Origin: Vibrio rumoiensis
GTDB taxonomy: Bacteria; Pseudomonadota; Gammaproteobacteria; Enterobacterales; Vibrionaceae
Reading direction: 5' to 3'
NCBI RefSeq assembly: GCF_002218045.2
Contig: NZ_AP018687.1
Location: forward strand, 1 to 64,000
DNA: 64,000 nt
The notes under the pieces were generated by a model. That model did not search any database and was not told where the DNA came from. It was given only the letters and a program-made list of their open reading frames with translations. Position numbers and translations under genes: made by a program. Positions 31,843 through 39,336 of this stretch are shown here, in pieces (position 1 is the stretch's first letter; each line of letters begins with the position of its first letter).

Positions 31843-32136
31843 GTGGCTGGTAGCAAATGGGATGGGAAAATATCTAATCTGAATATTTCGGAGCAAGGAT
31901 TTCCGGAGTTATATCGTGAGCTGTCCCAGATGCAGCACAAGGCGCGTAGTGATCGGCTGCGCGCACTTGCTCTATTGGGGCTTTATTCTCTTCGTTTTTC
32001 TGGCAACATTGGGTCTTTTGGGCAACCGAGTTCAGAGCATCAAATTGCTAAGTCTCAACCTGAGCAGTTGCAGGTTGAAGATAAACTGGACTCCAAGCGT
32101 GATCAACTTAAAGGAAAACTGATGGGCTCCGTATAA
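31843..32136 (+). CDS. Hypothetical 97-aa protein after parM
   Basis: GTG start after GGAGG, 16 bp after parM. Helical and basic in the middle (MQHKARSDRLRALALLGLYS), polar C-terminus. By position it would be the ParR/StbB-type adaptor that binds the centromere, but the sequence has no motif that shows this. Confidence 0.5.
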   Translation: MAGSKWDGKISNLNISEQGFPELYRELSQMQHKARSDRLRALALLGLYSLRFSGNIGSFGQPSSEHQIAKSQPEQLQVEDKLDSKRDQLKGKLMGSV

Positions 32137-32137
32137 C

Positions 32138-32557
32138 ATGAAAGACCACGAGGAATTCTCTACGCTATCAGCGGCTGAACGTAGAGAATTAATAATCGCA
32201 GAGTTAAAGCGAAAAAGCCGGATACGCACTCTATTACGAGGTCTCCCGCTGGATGAAGTTCGGGAGATCATAGACAGAATGAAAGGTGTTCTTAATGAAC
32301 TGGAGGAAGAGTACAAAAAGCGAGAAGAAGAAGAAAAAGAAAAGCGAGCTCAGGCCGAGCGAATAATGAGTGACATGGAATCATGTGGAGTGGACATCAA
32401 TCTTCTCAATGAGATGTACACAAGCAAATCAGAACCTGATAATGCGAAATATTCAAAAGACGGCGTATCCTGGAGCGGTCAAGGCCGTCGCCCCGATGCC
32501 TTTAAGGGGTTGGGGCGTGTTGAGCTAGAACGCTTTCGTATACCGCAGAAAAAGTAA
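32138..32557 (+). CDS. H-NS-family nucleoid protein
   Basis: 139 aa. An N-terminal oligomerisation coiled coil (about residues 8-85) is followed by the H-NS DNA-binding domain at the C-terminus: KYSKDGVSWSGQGRRPDAF, matching the family pattern of a Tyr, a Trp-Ser/Thr-Gly and a GxGRxP hook. Plasmid H-NS proteins silence AT-rich genes. In IncA/C, an H-NS-like gene (acr2) lowers expression of the AcaCD activator, whose likely equivalents are encoded next to this gene. Confidence 0.85.
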   Translation: MKDHEEFSTLSAAERRELIIAELKRKSRIRTLLRGLPLDEVREIIDRMKGVLNELEEEYKKREEEEKEKRAQAERIMSDMESCGVDINLLNEMYTSKSEPDNAKYSKDGVSWSGQGRRPDAFKGLGRVELERFRIPQKK

Positions 32558-32561
32558 AAAA

Positions 32562-32596
32562 ATGAGCGCCGCAAAGTTGAGGCGCTCATCTTTTAG
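32562..32596. terminator. Bidirectional terminator between convergent operons
   Basis: ATGAGCGCC and GGCGCTCAT pair around a 10-nt loop, with A-rich and TTTTA flanks. It separates the parM operon from the FlhDC-like operon. Confidence 0.8.
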
Positions 32597-32616
32597 TTGA
32601 AAATGTCATAGGCTAC

Positions 32617-33174
32617 TCAAGCACACTCTTTCTCCCCACCACCATGCCTTCCTTGTTCCTTGCAGAACGGACACTCAACGCAGGTTCTTTGATTGACAGA
32701 AGTGAAGTATGTGCATTTGCAATTATCGCATTCTTCCAGCATTGCGTCCCCACTTCGTAACTCAGAAGCAAGACACCAAGCGTCGGTAATATCAAACGGA
32801 GCCCATCGCGCACCTTTCATTCCTGGCACTTCTTTGCGAATAGCGTGATACATTCTGAACGCCTTATTTAGGGCTTTTATGTTCACAGAACGTAACACTG
32901 CTTCCCCACCAATGTTGAAATAGAGCTGCATCAAAAGTGATGCCTGTATCTTGGACGTATGGCTATGGATAAGTGTCGCACCACCTCTGAACGTCCTGGA
33001 CTTTCGCTCCAGAGTGTATCCATCTCTTTCCAAATCTTGATAAAGCCGTCGGACCTGCTTATAGGTCAGCCCTGTCTCGATCATGATAATTTTTGTGATG
33101 TATCCGGCGAGGGCCATGTGTCTAGCTGTAACCCACCGACCCAATGTACCAGAGCTGCCAATGTTCATCTCCAC
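32617..33174 (-). CDS. FlhC-like transcription activator subunit (AcaC/SetC type)
   Basis: 185 aa. A helical first half (AGYITKIIMIETGLTYKQVR) corresponds to the FlhC helix-turn-helix region, and a zinc site near the end has Cys149, Cys152, Cys165 and Cys168 (CDNC, then CVEC), as in FlhC. FlhC binds DNA together with FlhD. In IncA/C and SXT elements the equivalents AcaC and SetC are the master activators of transfer. The start overlaps the end of the FlhD-like gene by 10 bp. Confidence 0.75.
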   Translation of the reverse strand: MEMNIGSSGTLGRWVTARHMALAGYITKIIMIETGLTYKQVRRLYQDLERDGYTLERKSRTFRGGATLIHSHTSKIQASLLMQLYFNIGGEAVLRSVNIKALNKAFRMYHAIRKEVPGMKGARWAPFDITDAWCLASELRSGDAMLEECDNCKCTYFTSVNQRTCVECPFCKEQGRHGGGEKECA

Positions 33175-33773
33175 CTCCCACGTCCCTGTAGAGACTGTTG
33201 CAGTTTTTTCAATACTGGGTGTGTTACCTCATCCCGACTATCATCAAGGATTTCTTCAATGATGCTGGGAGCGAAACGCAGTGTAAAATGCGTTACTGTT
33301 GTTCCAGACATATGACGCAATTGACTATCTGTTGCTTTTGCCACCAGCTCCGAAAGCTCTCTCGATACACCGAAAACTTCTTTAGCCATCTCCGGGTCTC
33401 TCGAAGCAACGCGGTTAAATAGCAACCAATAGGCCGCATCAAACTCATCGACGCTATGATTGATGAAAACAACGGGATCATAGGCTCCTGATAGCCGCGT
33501 TAAGATGTTCTGTTCTGCTGTTTCCAGCTTGAAAGAAATCAGTACGCCAGAGGCAAGCGCTTCTAATTGGGAAGGTGTCGCCAGTGATAATTTTTGTACC
33601 GTGCCCATGCCCAAAGCAAATTGTGAGGCCGCGTCCTCTGGACGTTCTTTTGCCAGAGAGCAAAGCAGATTCCAAAGTGTAAGATCGAATTCGTAGACGT
33701 TTCTGTCTGCTTTTTCTTGATCGAGGTTGACCGCTTTAGCATCCCAAGCCCCAATAATGTCTAGTTCTAACAT
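33165..33773 (-). CDS. FlhD-like activator subunit with tandem FlhD repeats (AcaD/SetD type)
   Basis: 202 aa from MLELDIIG after GGGGGAG. Residues about 28-85 (YEFDLTLWNLLCSLAKERPE, then ALGMGTVQKLSLATPSQLEAL) follow FlhD, in which a helix LSYLLLAQRL, a RLG turn and LTLPQMVKLA occur in this order. Residues about 108-167 repeat the plan (DAAYWLLFNRVASRDPEMAK, then VFGVSRELSELVAKATDSQL). One FlhD is about 116 aa; here two copies are fused. Works with the FlhC-like protein. Confidence 0.65.
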   Translation of the reverse strand: MLELDIIGAWDAKAVNLDQEKADRNVYEFDLTLWNLLCSLAKERPEDAASQFALGMGTVQKLSLATPSQLEALASGVLISFKLETAEQNILTRLSGAYDPVVFINHSVDEFDAAYWLLFNRVASRDPEMAKEVFGVSRELSELVAKATDSQLRHMSGTTVTHFTLRFAPSIIEEILDDSRDEVTHPVLKKLQQSLQGRGRWR

Positions 33774-33784
33774 TTCGCTCCCCC

Positions 33785-34318
33785 TCACAAATCACGAAGG
33801 TTGCGATAGATAGCCAAGACTCGACTACCGTAGTTTCTGGCTCGGATTTCGTCTTCCCATGCATGATAACGGCCAATACCAAGCTCCAAATCATTTGGAG
33901 ATGACTGAATGGCTTCTGAAAGCACTTCTGCACCAACCATTACGTTGGTTTCAGGGTTAAGAAGTTCTGCTGGTGAAGATACTCTGTGACCATTCCAACG
34001 GATGTTCACTTGCATGAACCCAACATCAATTGCCCGTCCATACTGTTGCTGAAATTCAGCCAGCTTCGCCTTGGCCTGGTCTTCCGACTTGGCATAGAAA
34101 GGAAGCCCCGGAACGCGAAGCGTCCAAGGCCAAGGACTTATAGCGCCGTTACCTCGTCCAGAGGCAGATTCGGCCAATGCGACCGAATACACCAGAAGAG
34201 GATCAAGGTTATGTGCTTTCGCAGCTTTGTCGAAGACCGTCCCACTCAGGTCAATAGCATTTGCTGTTGACGACAAGAGAGCCGCAGAAAGAACCAATAC
34301 TTTTGCTTTGTTCTTCAT
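33785..34318 (-). CDS. Lytic transglycosylase
   Basis: 177 aa with a signal peptide ending at TANA (residue 21). SLT domain: the catalytic Glu lies in VALAESASGRGN, followed by IDVGFMQVNIRWNGHR and, near the end, IGRYHAW. It opens peptidoglycan locally for the transfer apparatus. In IncA/C and SXT the same kind of gene sits in the regulator operon between the Ner-like and FlhD-like genes, as it does here. Confidence 0.85.
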   Translation of the reverse strand: MKNKAKVLVLSAALLSSTANAIDLSGTVFDKAAKAHNLDPLLVYSVALAESASGRGNGAISPWPWTLRVPGLPFYAKSEDQAKAKLAEFQQQYGRAIDVGFMQVNIRWNGHRVSSPAELLNPETNVMVGAEVLSEAIQSSPNDLELGIGRYHAWEDEIRARNYGSRVLAIYRNLRDL

Positions 34319-34590
34319 CAGCTTGCCTCCTTATGTTTAATGGGTATTTCGTGTTCTTCGTCATACCGCTCAGGCCAAATCTCAGACGGCTTCATACCCA
34401 AAGCTGTCGCTATCTCGTGCTCCCAACGTGGGCTGGGCTTGTAGAGTGCTGTAGACACTACCTGCCGAGAAGTTTTGTGTTTTCTACCCAATGCGGCCAG
34501 AGAAAGCCCCTGGATCTTTAATTTGTACTTGATCCATTCGCGTTTTTTCTCCGGGTCGATTGGGATGTCTATTACTTGGCATTTGTCCAT
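34318..34590 (-). CDS. Ner/Nlp-family repressor-like protein (Acr1 type)
   Basis: 90 aa from MDKCQVIDIPIDPEKKREWI, 8 nt after AAGGGG. The segment WIKYKLKIQGLSLAALGRKH, then SRQVVSTALYKPSPRWEHEI and LGMKPSEIWPERY is diagnostic of the Ner/Nlp winged-helix family of Mu-like repressors. First gene of the operon with the transglycosylase and the FlhDC-like genes. Its promoter has the plasmid-wide operator, so it is the best candidate for the protein that binds it. Compare Acr1 of IncA/C. Confidence 0.85.
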   Translation of the reverse strand: MDKCQVIDIPIDPEKKREWIKYKLKIQGLSLAALGRKHKTSRQVVSTALYKPSPRWEHEIATALGMKPSEIWPERYDEEHEIPIKHKEAS

Positions 34591-34694
34591 TGTTGCCACC
34601 CCTTAAACTGCGTTATTACCAATACTAAAAGTGCGTTATTAAATGAACGCTTTTAGAGTTTCTCTATTGTCACAAACTGACATATTTTGCGCCC

Positions 34695-34723
34695 TTTATA
34701 AGCCCAAATAATGATGCTGTAAA
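34695..34723 (-). promoter_or_regulatory. Regulator operon promoter with embedded operator
   Basis: Minus strand: -35 TTTACA (34718-34723), 17-bp spacer beginning GCATCATTATT, -10 TATAAA (34695-34700). Downstream, before the gene, TGCGTTATTA occurs twice (about 34611 and 34633; rightward reading) and might be a second operator. Confidence 0.75.
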
Positions 34724-34752
34724 CAATAGAAAACCTTTAAAAACATACACTT

Positions 34753-34777
34753 AACTTTGTACCGACAGTACAAAGTT
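34753..34777. promoter_or_regulatory. 25-bp inverted repeat
   Basis: AACTTTGTAC and GTACAAAGTT form perfect arms around CGACA. It is not part of a stem with a T run, so a regulator site is more likely than a terminator. Position: 30 bp upstream of the -35 of the regulator operon. Confidence 0.6.
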
Positions 34778-34914
34778 ACAATATTATTAGTAATAAATAA
34801 GATACAAATTATTTTGAAATAGTATTAGAAAGTGCGCCAATGGAATGACGGAAATAGCGCACGGGAGGTGCGATATTTTGGGATATATAATAGCGTTTTG
34901 GTATAAGTGATTTT

Positions 34915-35058
34915 ATGGATACAGCGAGGGCTGAAATTGCGAATACAGCAGGAGCTGAGGAGGGCAGGGAAGGCAAAGGAGCGCCCCGACCACACAAGGA
35001 TGATGGAGTTTACAAAATGAGATATTTGGAAATAAAGACTCTGCGATGTTGCAGATAG
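34915..35058 (+). CDS. Doubtful 47-aa frame in a largely empty stretch
   Basis: The interval 34778-35162 has no clear gene. This frame (MDTARAEIANTAGAEEGREG at its start, ending TLRCCR) is the longest plausible one, with only a weak AAGTG before it. I see no promoter or family. Confidence 0.15.
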   Translation: MDTARAEIANTAGAEEGREGKGAPRPHKDDGVYKMRYLEIKTLRCCR

Positions 35059-35162
35059 GGACCAAAACGTTAGCAATGGCCTGTAGCATAGTTTATGCGA
35101 TCTGTTTGACATGTTCAACTATGTAATGGTTTGTCAACAAATGCCTTGTTCCGTAAGGTCTG

Positions 35163-35180
35163 ACTTTCACATGTGAAAGT
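35163..35180. repeat. parS-like palindrome, copy 8
   Basis: Perfect 18-bp copy, 70 bp upstream of the operator of the 35310 gene. Confidence 0.9.
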
Positions 35181-35249
35181 TTCGGAGCGCATTTTAATCA
35201 TAAATTTTCTTGATGAAATGCTTTCTTAGCAAAAAATAGTCAAATTTTC

Positions 35250-35280
35250 ACAGTTGCATTTTTTGATGCTGTGGTAAACT
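35250..35280 (+). promoter_or_regulatory. Operator-promoter of the 35310 gene
   Basis: A 23-bp dyad (35250-35272) with arms ACAGTTGCAT and GATGCTGT, then an extended -10 TGG TAAACT (35275-35280). It differs at only two positions from the dyad at 11975-11997, before the paralogous gene. Confidence 0.7.
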
Positions 35281-35309
35281 TGATTTAAAGATTGAGTGAG
35301 GGGTTTTGT

Positions 35310-35672
35310 ATGAAGCATGTGATCAATATTCTGCTACTGGGAATGGTTCTTCTTGGAATAGCTATGATGGCTGATACCCCTTGGGGGCTTGGTGTGGCAT
35401 TGGCTCCTTTTGCAGTTTGGGGGGCTCGGTTCCTATTTTTTATTCACAAAAGCCTTTGGGCTGCTGTGGTTTTTTGGGGGGGGATCGCCTACTTCCAGTG
35501 GCAAGTTGCTTTAGCGGTCGGAGCCCTGTTTGGAATGACATGGTTAGTCCGATCTGCTCGGTCAGCTTACAAAGAGGCACCGCCTACTCGACGTAAAAAG
35601 AAACATGCTGGTGGTTTTCAAGATTCCTACGACTTTGATCAGAAGTATCATATTGGAGCTGGAGACGAATAA
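35310..35672 (+). CDS. Small membrane protein, paralogue of the 12036 product
   Basis: 120 aa from MKHVINILLLGMVLLGIAMM after GAGGGG. Three to four hydrophobic segments in residues 4-85, then a basic tail (RRKKKH) and SYDF near the end, in the same order as in the 12036 gene. A strong terminator follows. Function unknown. The paralogue pair stands at either side of the backbone with copied promoters. Confidence 0.65.
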   Translation: MKHVINILLLGMVLLGIAMMADTPWGLGVALAPFAVWGARFLFFIHKSLWAAVVFWGGIAYFQWQVALAVGALFGMTWLVRSARSAYKEAPPTRRKKKHAGGFQDSYDFDQKYHIGAGDE

Positions 35673-35698
35673 GGGGGCCGATGGCCCCCTTATTGTTT
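35671..35698. terminator. Bidirectional terminator
   Basis: AAGGGGGCC-gat-GGCCCCCTT with ATTGTTTGC after it. Lies between the convergent stops of the 35310 gene and traG. Confidence 0.85.
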
Positions 35699-35706
35699 GC
35701 TTGTTT

Positions 35707-38700
35707 TTAGAACCGCTGGTTTGCTATGTTGTAGCCCCTGATGGCTGTCAGATAGCTTCCTGAACGATCCCCGGCGTCTGTCGAGTTTTGCAATACGTTT
35801 ACCAACTTGTCTGTAAATTGTTCGTTCTGCTGAGAAAGAACAGGTTGACCATCTTGCATCATTGGTGAGCCATCTGGGTTGCGTTCTGCGTATTCCATTT
35901 TCAGGTTTTGAACAGCTTGGTCCATGCGCCCTTGGTTGGTATCAAAAGATTCAGCATAAACAGCAGCTTGGGATTCCGTCAGCCCGTATCGGCTTTGAGC
36001 AATAGACTGCATAGTCTCTTTAAACTCATCACCGTACTGGCTCATAAACTGCTGAGCCGCTCCACCACCTGCTTCTGAGGCTGAGGCAAGAGCGGCTGCA
36101 TAGAACGCTCCTCGTTCCTCAATGTTCATTCCTTTGGCCGCTTCTGACAGGTCGGATTTACCTGTTAACCATTCTTTGGCTGCATCATATCCGCTGGCCG
36201 CAGCTCCCATGACGTTGCGGCCAAGTTTAGCCATCCCAACCAAAGCATCACCGGCCCAGCCAAACTCTTCTTTTACCGCTTCATCTCCCCGTTGAGTCGC
36301 CGCAATGAATTGATCTCGCTGTTCAGGTGTCATCGTTCTCATTTGGTCCATCGCTTTAGAAAAAGCATCTGCGCCAGCCTGACTCCCAGCAATTAGAGCT
36401 CCGCCAGCTTGCTCAGCTCTACGGCCCATCCAATCAGAGGAGTTATCCCACGCGCCCCATGAAGATGCGCTCTTGGACATCTCTGGAAGCGAGTTCATAA
36501 GGTTGTCCTGAGATTTTTTCAATTCAGGAGCTGACACATCACGCTCAGTTTGCTGTGCTTTATTGTTAAGAGCTGCTGAGCCGATAGCATTGTCATTTTG
36601 AACAAGTGGACTGTCTGTTGGTAACTGGCTGGCTTCTGACGCAGGATTGGTTCCTGCCATACCCGCCACATTCTCACGAAATCCAGGTTGTAAGTTGGGG
36701 CCACTGCCAACAGCTCCTTGAACCTGGGAAGGCAGCCCTTGAACATTAGGACCTTCAATGCCGTTATTTCCGTAAGCATCGCCATTAAACGCTCCATTGC
36801 GACCTGATGCGGTATTAATAGCCTGTAGTGCTGCTTGATACCCACCAAGCTCCTTACCAGGTTCGTAGTTTTTGGAGTTAGTCATTGCAGTCATTCGCGC
36901 TGCTGCTTGAGCCACTTGAGGGGACATTCCGTAAGACTGGTATCTTTGTTGTAGTGAAGAAGCCTCGTCTTTCACAGACTGTGGTGCAGCATTACGGAAG
37001 TAGTCGTTCAGTTGATTCATAGCCGCTGGAGTTTGCGCGACAGCGCCACCGAGAGTTTTAAAGTCGGTGTTCGTCATGGACCCCATTTGATTCTGGAGCT
37101 GGCTCATTGTCGTGAATGTATCTGACGCAGAAACCAACTCAGAAGCCGACTTGGACAGATTCTGTGAAAGGTTATCCCCCCATGTTTGCTTAAATGATTC
37201 GCTACCAGAGCGGCTGAAACCCTGTGCTAATTGATTCGTTAACGCTTGGCTATCGGTCTGCGAATAACTAACACCTTTCATGAACTGAGACACATCACTT
37301 GCAGACCAGCTTGAAGAGTCTTGCGCGGATGACTCTGTTGATCCCTTTGCTTGTGCTTTGATGTCAAGGAGATCACTACCGCCACCACCAGACTGACCTT
37401 CACCTCCGGCGGGAACAAGAGCTGTACTACTAGATTTAACTCCAGCAGCAGCCTTCATCGCTGCTCTCGCTTTGCCAACCATAGGCATGAGCATGGACGC
37501 CGCCTCGTCAACATCGAGAGTGCCCATAGCCTGCATGGCAAACGCACCCTTTACAGCATCGGAGTGAGTATCGTCCACCTGGAACTTATCCATAAAGTTC
37601 TTGGCTTGCTGGTTGACGAGCTGGCTCTGAGCTGTGTTTTGCGAAGATACATTGCGCCCTACATTGGAGAGTCTCGAATATGCTTGATCCTGGCTCACTC
37701 CATCAGAAAAACCTCGCCCTAAGGTGCTCTGGAATGCCTCTGATTTCTGACTTTGTAACGCTTGAGCGGAACTAACTCCTGAGGCCAATGTGGAACCAAG
37801 AGAGAAGGTGCTGATCATGCTTTCTGCGCCGTTCGCCATCGCTCCACTGAACTGATTGTGATTGTAAGCTGGCTGACTCTGCATGACCGGACCTTGCTTG
37901 AGGAGATCTGGTGTTTGCATCTTCTCATCAACATGGTCAGAGCCACTAATTCTTGATGCTAAGCTGGTGAAGGCATAGGTACTACCTGTGACGATAAACA
38001 GTGAAATTACAGGGGTGGCCGCTGCAAGCATCCCGCCTGTAGCTATCCAGTGTTGCAACACATCCCCAGTCGAAGATAGTGCGTACATAGAATTGAGGCC
38101 AGAAGCGCTGAGGCTAGACATCTCGTTTGACGCGGCTGTGTGAACAAAGAGGTTGATAATCGAGAGAACCGGCATCCAGAGCTGAATCCAGAGTATGGTT
38201 TGAACATATTTACCAGCCAACTGGAGCCCAAAGCTGCCCATCACAATGATAAAAGCAATTATCGGGGTGATAGCGTAGATGAAACCCTCGAAAAACGTCA
38301 GCATTGGGCGAACGACCGTCATAAACATAGACTGTTCTGCGGCCCATTGAGTGTTACGTTGCTGGATCGCTTGGTTGACCATCAAAGCAGAACCGTAATC
38401 CTGGAGATCCTGATAGCGACCTGCTGCGGCTTCGTAATAGAGAGGTTCCAGAACGGCGGCTTTCAGGTAGTCGATTGATGATGTAGTGGTGGCTCCCATA
38501 GCTTGAAGGGAATCAGTCAGCTTCGTTAGTGCGTTATCGCCGGTTGAAGTGTCTATGCCAAGCAAGCTGTTCAGGGCATCAACAACAACGGGACTGCTCA
38601 GGTTTGCGGTGGCAGAACTAATTGCCACCCATCCGTCTGTACAGGTGTAATCTGCTCCATCTGGGTCTGACGTAGATAAATACAAGCGAGTACCGTAGAG

Positions 38701-39324
38701 CTGCGAGTTGAAACGTAAAGCAGAATCAGTAGAACGATTCATTAACTCATCAAGTGACATGAGGTTAAGATCGACTTTAGTCAACGTACATTCCCTGATG
38801 TAGTTGTTCCAAGAGCGTCTCACGTCAACGTAGCCTCCGCCATTTGCAGAGTTAAGAGCGGTGAACACCCCTGTGTCATAGGCTCGCCTTCTGACGTCGT
38901 TAAGCAGTTTCAGTGTTTCGGAGAAATGGCTTTCCGTAACATTAGGGACGATCACGCCATACCCGGTTTCAAACAAATTGGTGATGGTGTATCCCACATT
39001 GGATATGACGCCACCAGCAAAACCTACACCAATAGGTACATTGGCTACGACCCGAACTTGCCCAGTATAAGCGTCTTCGATAGTCACTGTTGTGGTCGGG
39101 CCGAAGAAGCAAGCATACAGAATCCAGCCGACCAGAACCTGCTGAATGTTTATTTGCTTTGCGCCTTGGAAGACAGACTGAATACAGACCATTAAGACAC
39201 CAAGAAGCAGGCCGATACTGACCATTTTCTCGAAGTCTCCAGTTCCGGTGATCATTGATACTGCAATCAGGATTTGCTCCAGAAAAGCAGAGTCACCAAT
39301 AGAGTAGATTGAAAAAGCTCCCAT
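35707..39324 (-). CDS. traG: TraG, F-type mating-pair protein
   Basis: 1205 aa. N-terminal hydrophobic segments at about 35-75 and 95-118, then a periplasmic loop with paired Cys, further spans at about 345-395 and 430-460 (the TraG_N region), and a long hydrophilic Ser/Gln/Ala-rich C-terminal half. In F, TraG (938 aa) takes part in pilus assembly, mating-pair stabilisation and entry exclusion; IncA/C versions are longer, near this length. Last gene of the leftward traF-traH-traG operon, 12 bp after traH. Confidence 0.9.
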   Translation of the reverse strand: MGAFSIYSIGDSAFLEQILIAVSMITGTGDFEKMVSIGLLLGVLMVCIQSVFQGAKQINIQQVLVGWILYACFFGPTTTVTIEDAYTGQVRVVANVPIGVGFAGGVISNVGYTITNLFETGYGVIVPNVTESHFSETLKLLNDVRRRAYDTGVFTALNSANGGGYVDVRRSWNNYIRECTLTKVDLNLMSLDELMNRSTDSALRFNSQLYGTRLYLSTSDPDGADYTCTDGWVAISSATANLSSPVVVDALNSLLGIDTSTGDNALTKLTDSLQAMGATTTSSIDYLKAAVLEPLYYEAAAGRYQDLQDYGSALMVNQAIQQRNTQWAAEQSMFMTVVRPMLTFFEGFIYAITPIIAFIIVMGSFGLQLAGKYVQTILWIQLWMPVLSIINLFVHTAASNEMSSLSASGLNSMYALSSTGDVLQHWIATGGMLAAATPVISLFIVTGSTYAFTSLASRISGSDHVDEKMQTPDLLKQGPVMQSQPAYNHNQFSGAMANGAESMISTFSLGSTLASGVSSAQALQSQKSEAFQSTLGRGFSDGVSQDQAYSRLSNVGRNVSSQNTAQSQLVNQQAKNFMDKFQVDDTHSDAVKGAFAMQAMGTLDVDEAASMLMPMVGKARAAMKAAAGVKSSSTALVPAGGEGQSGGGGSDLLDIKAQAKGSTESSAQDSSSWSASDVSQFMKGVSYSQTDSQALTNQLAQGFSRSGSESFKQTWGDNLSQNLSKSASELVSASDTFTTMSQLQNQMGSMTNTDFKTLGGAVAQTPAAMNQLNDYFRNAAPQSVKDEASSLQQRYQSYGMSPQVAQAAARMTAMTNSKNYEPGKELGGYQAALQAINTASGRNGAFNGDAYGNNGIEGPNVQGLPSQVQGAVGSGPNLQPGFRENVAGMAGTNPASEASQLPTDSPLVQNDNAIGSAALNNKAQQTERDVSAPELKKSQDNLMNSLPEMSKSASSWGAWDNSSDWMGRRAEQAGGALIAGSQAGADAFSKAMDQMRTMTPEQRDQFIAATQRGDEAVKEEFGWAGDALVGMAKLGRNVMGAAASGYDAAKEWLTGKSDLSEAAKGMNIEERGAFYAAALASASEAGGGAAQQFMSQYGDEFKETMQSIAQSRYGLTESQAAVYAESFDTNQGRMDQAVQNLKMEYAERNPDGSPMMQDGQPVLSQQNEQFTDKLVNVLQNSTDAGDRSGSYLTAIRGYNIANQRF

Positions 39325-39336
39325 TCCTATTGCCCC

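Noticed and set aside
32962..33315. Rightward frames opposite the FlhD/FlhC-like genes
   Set aside because: Shadows of genes with recognisable zinc site and FlhD repeats on the other strand.
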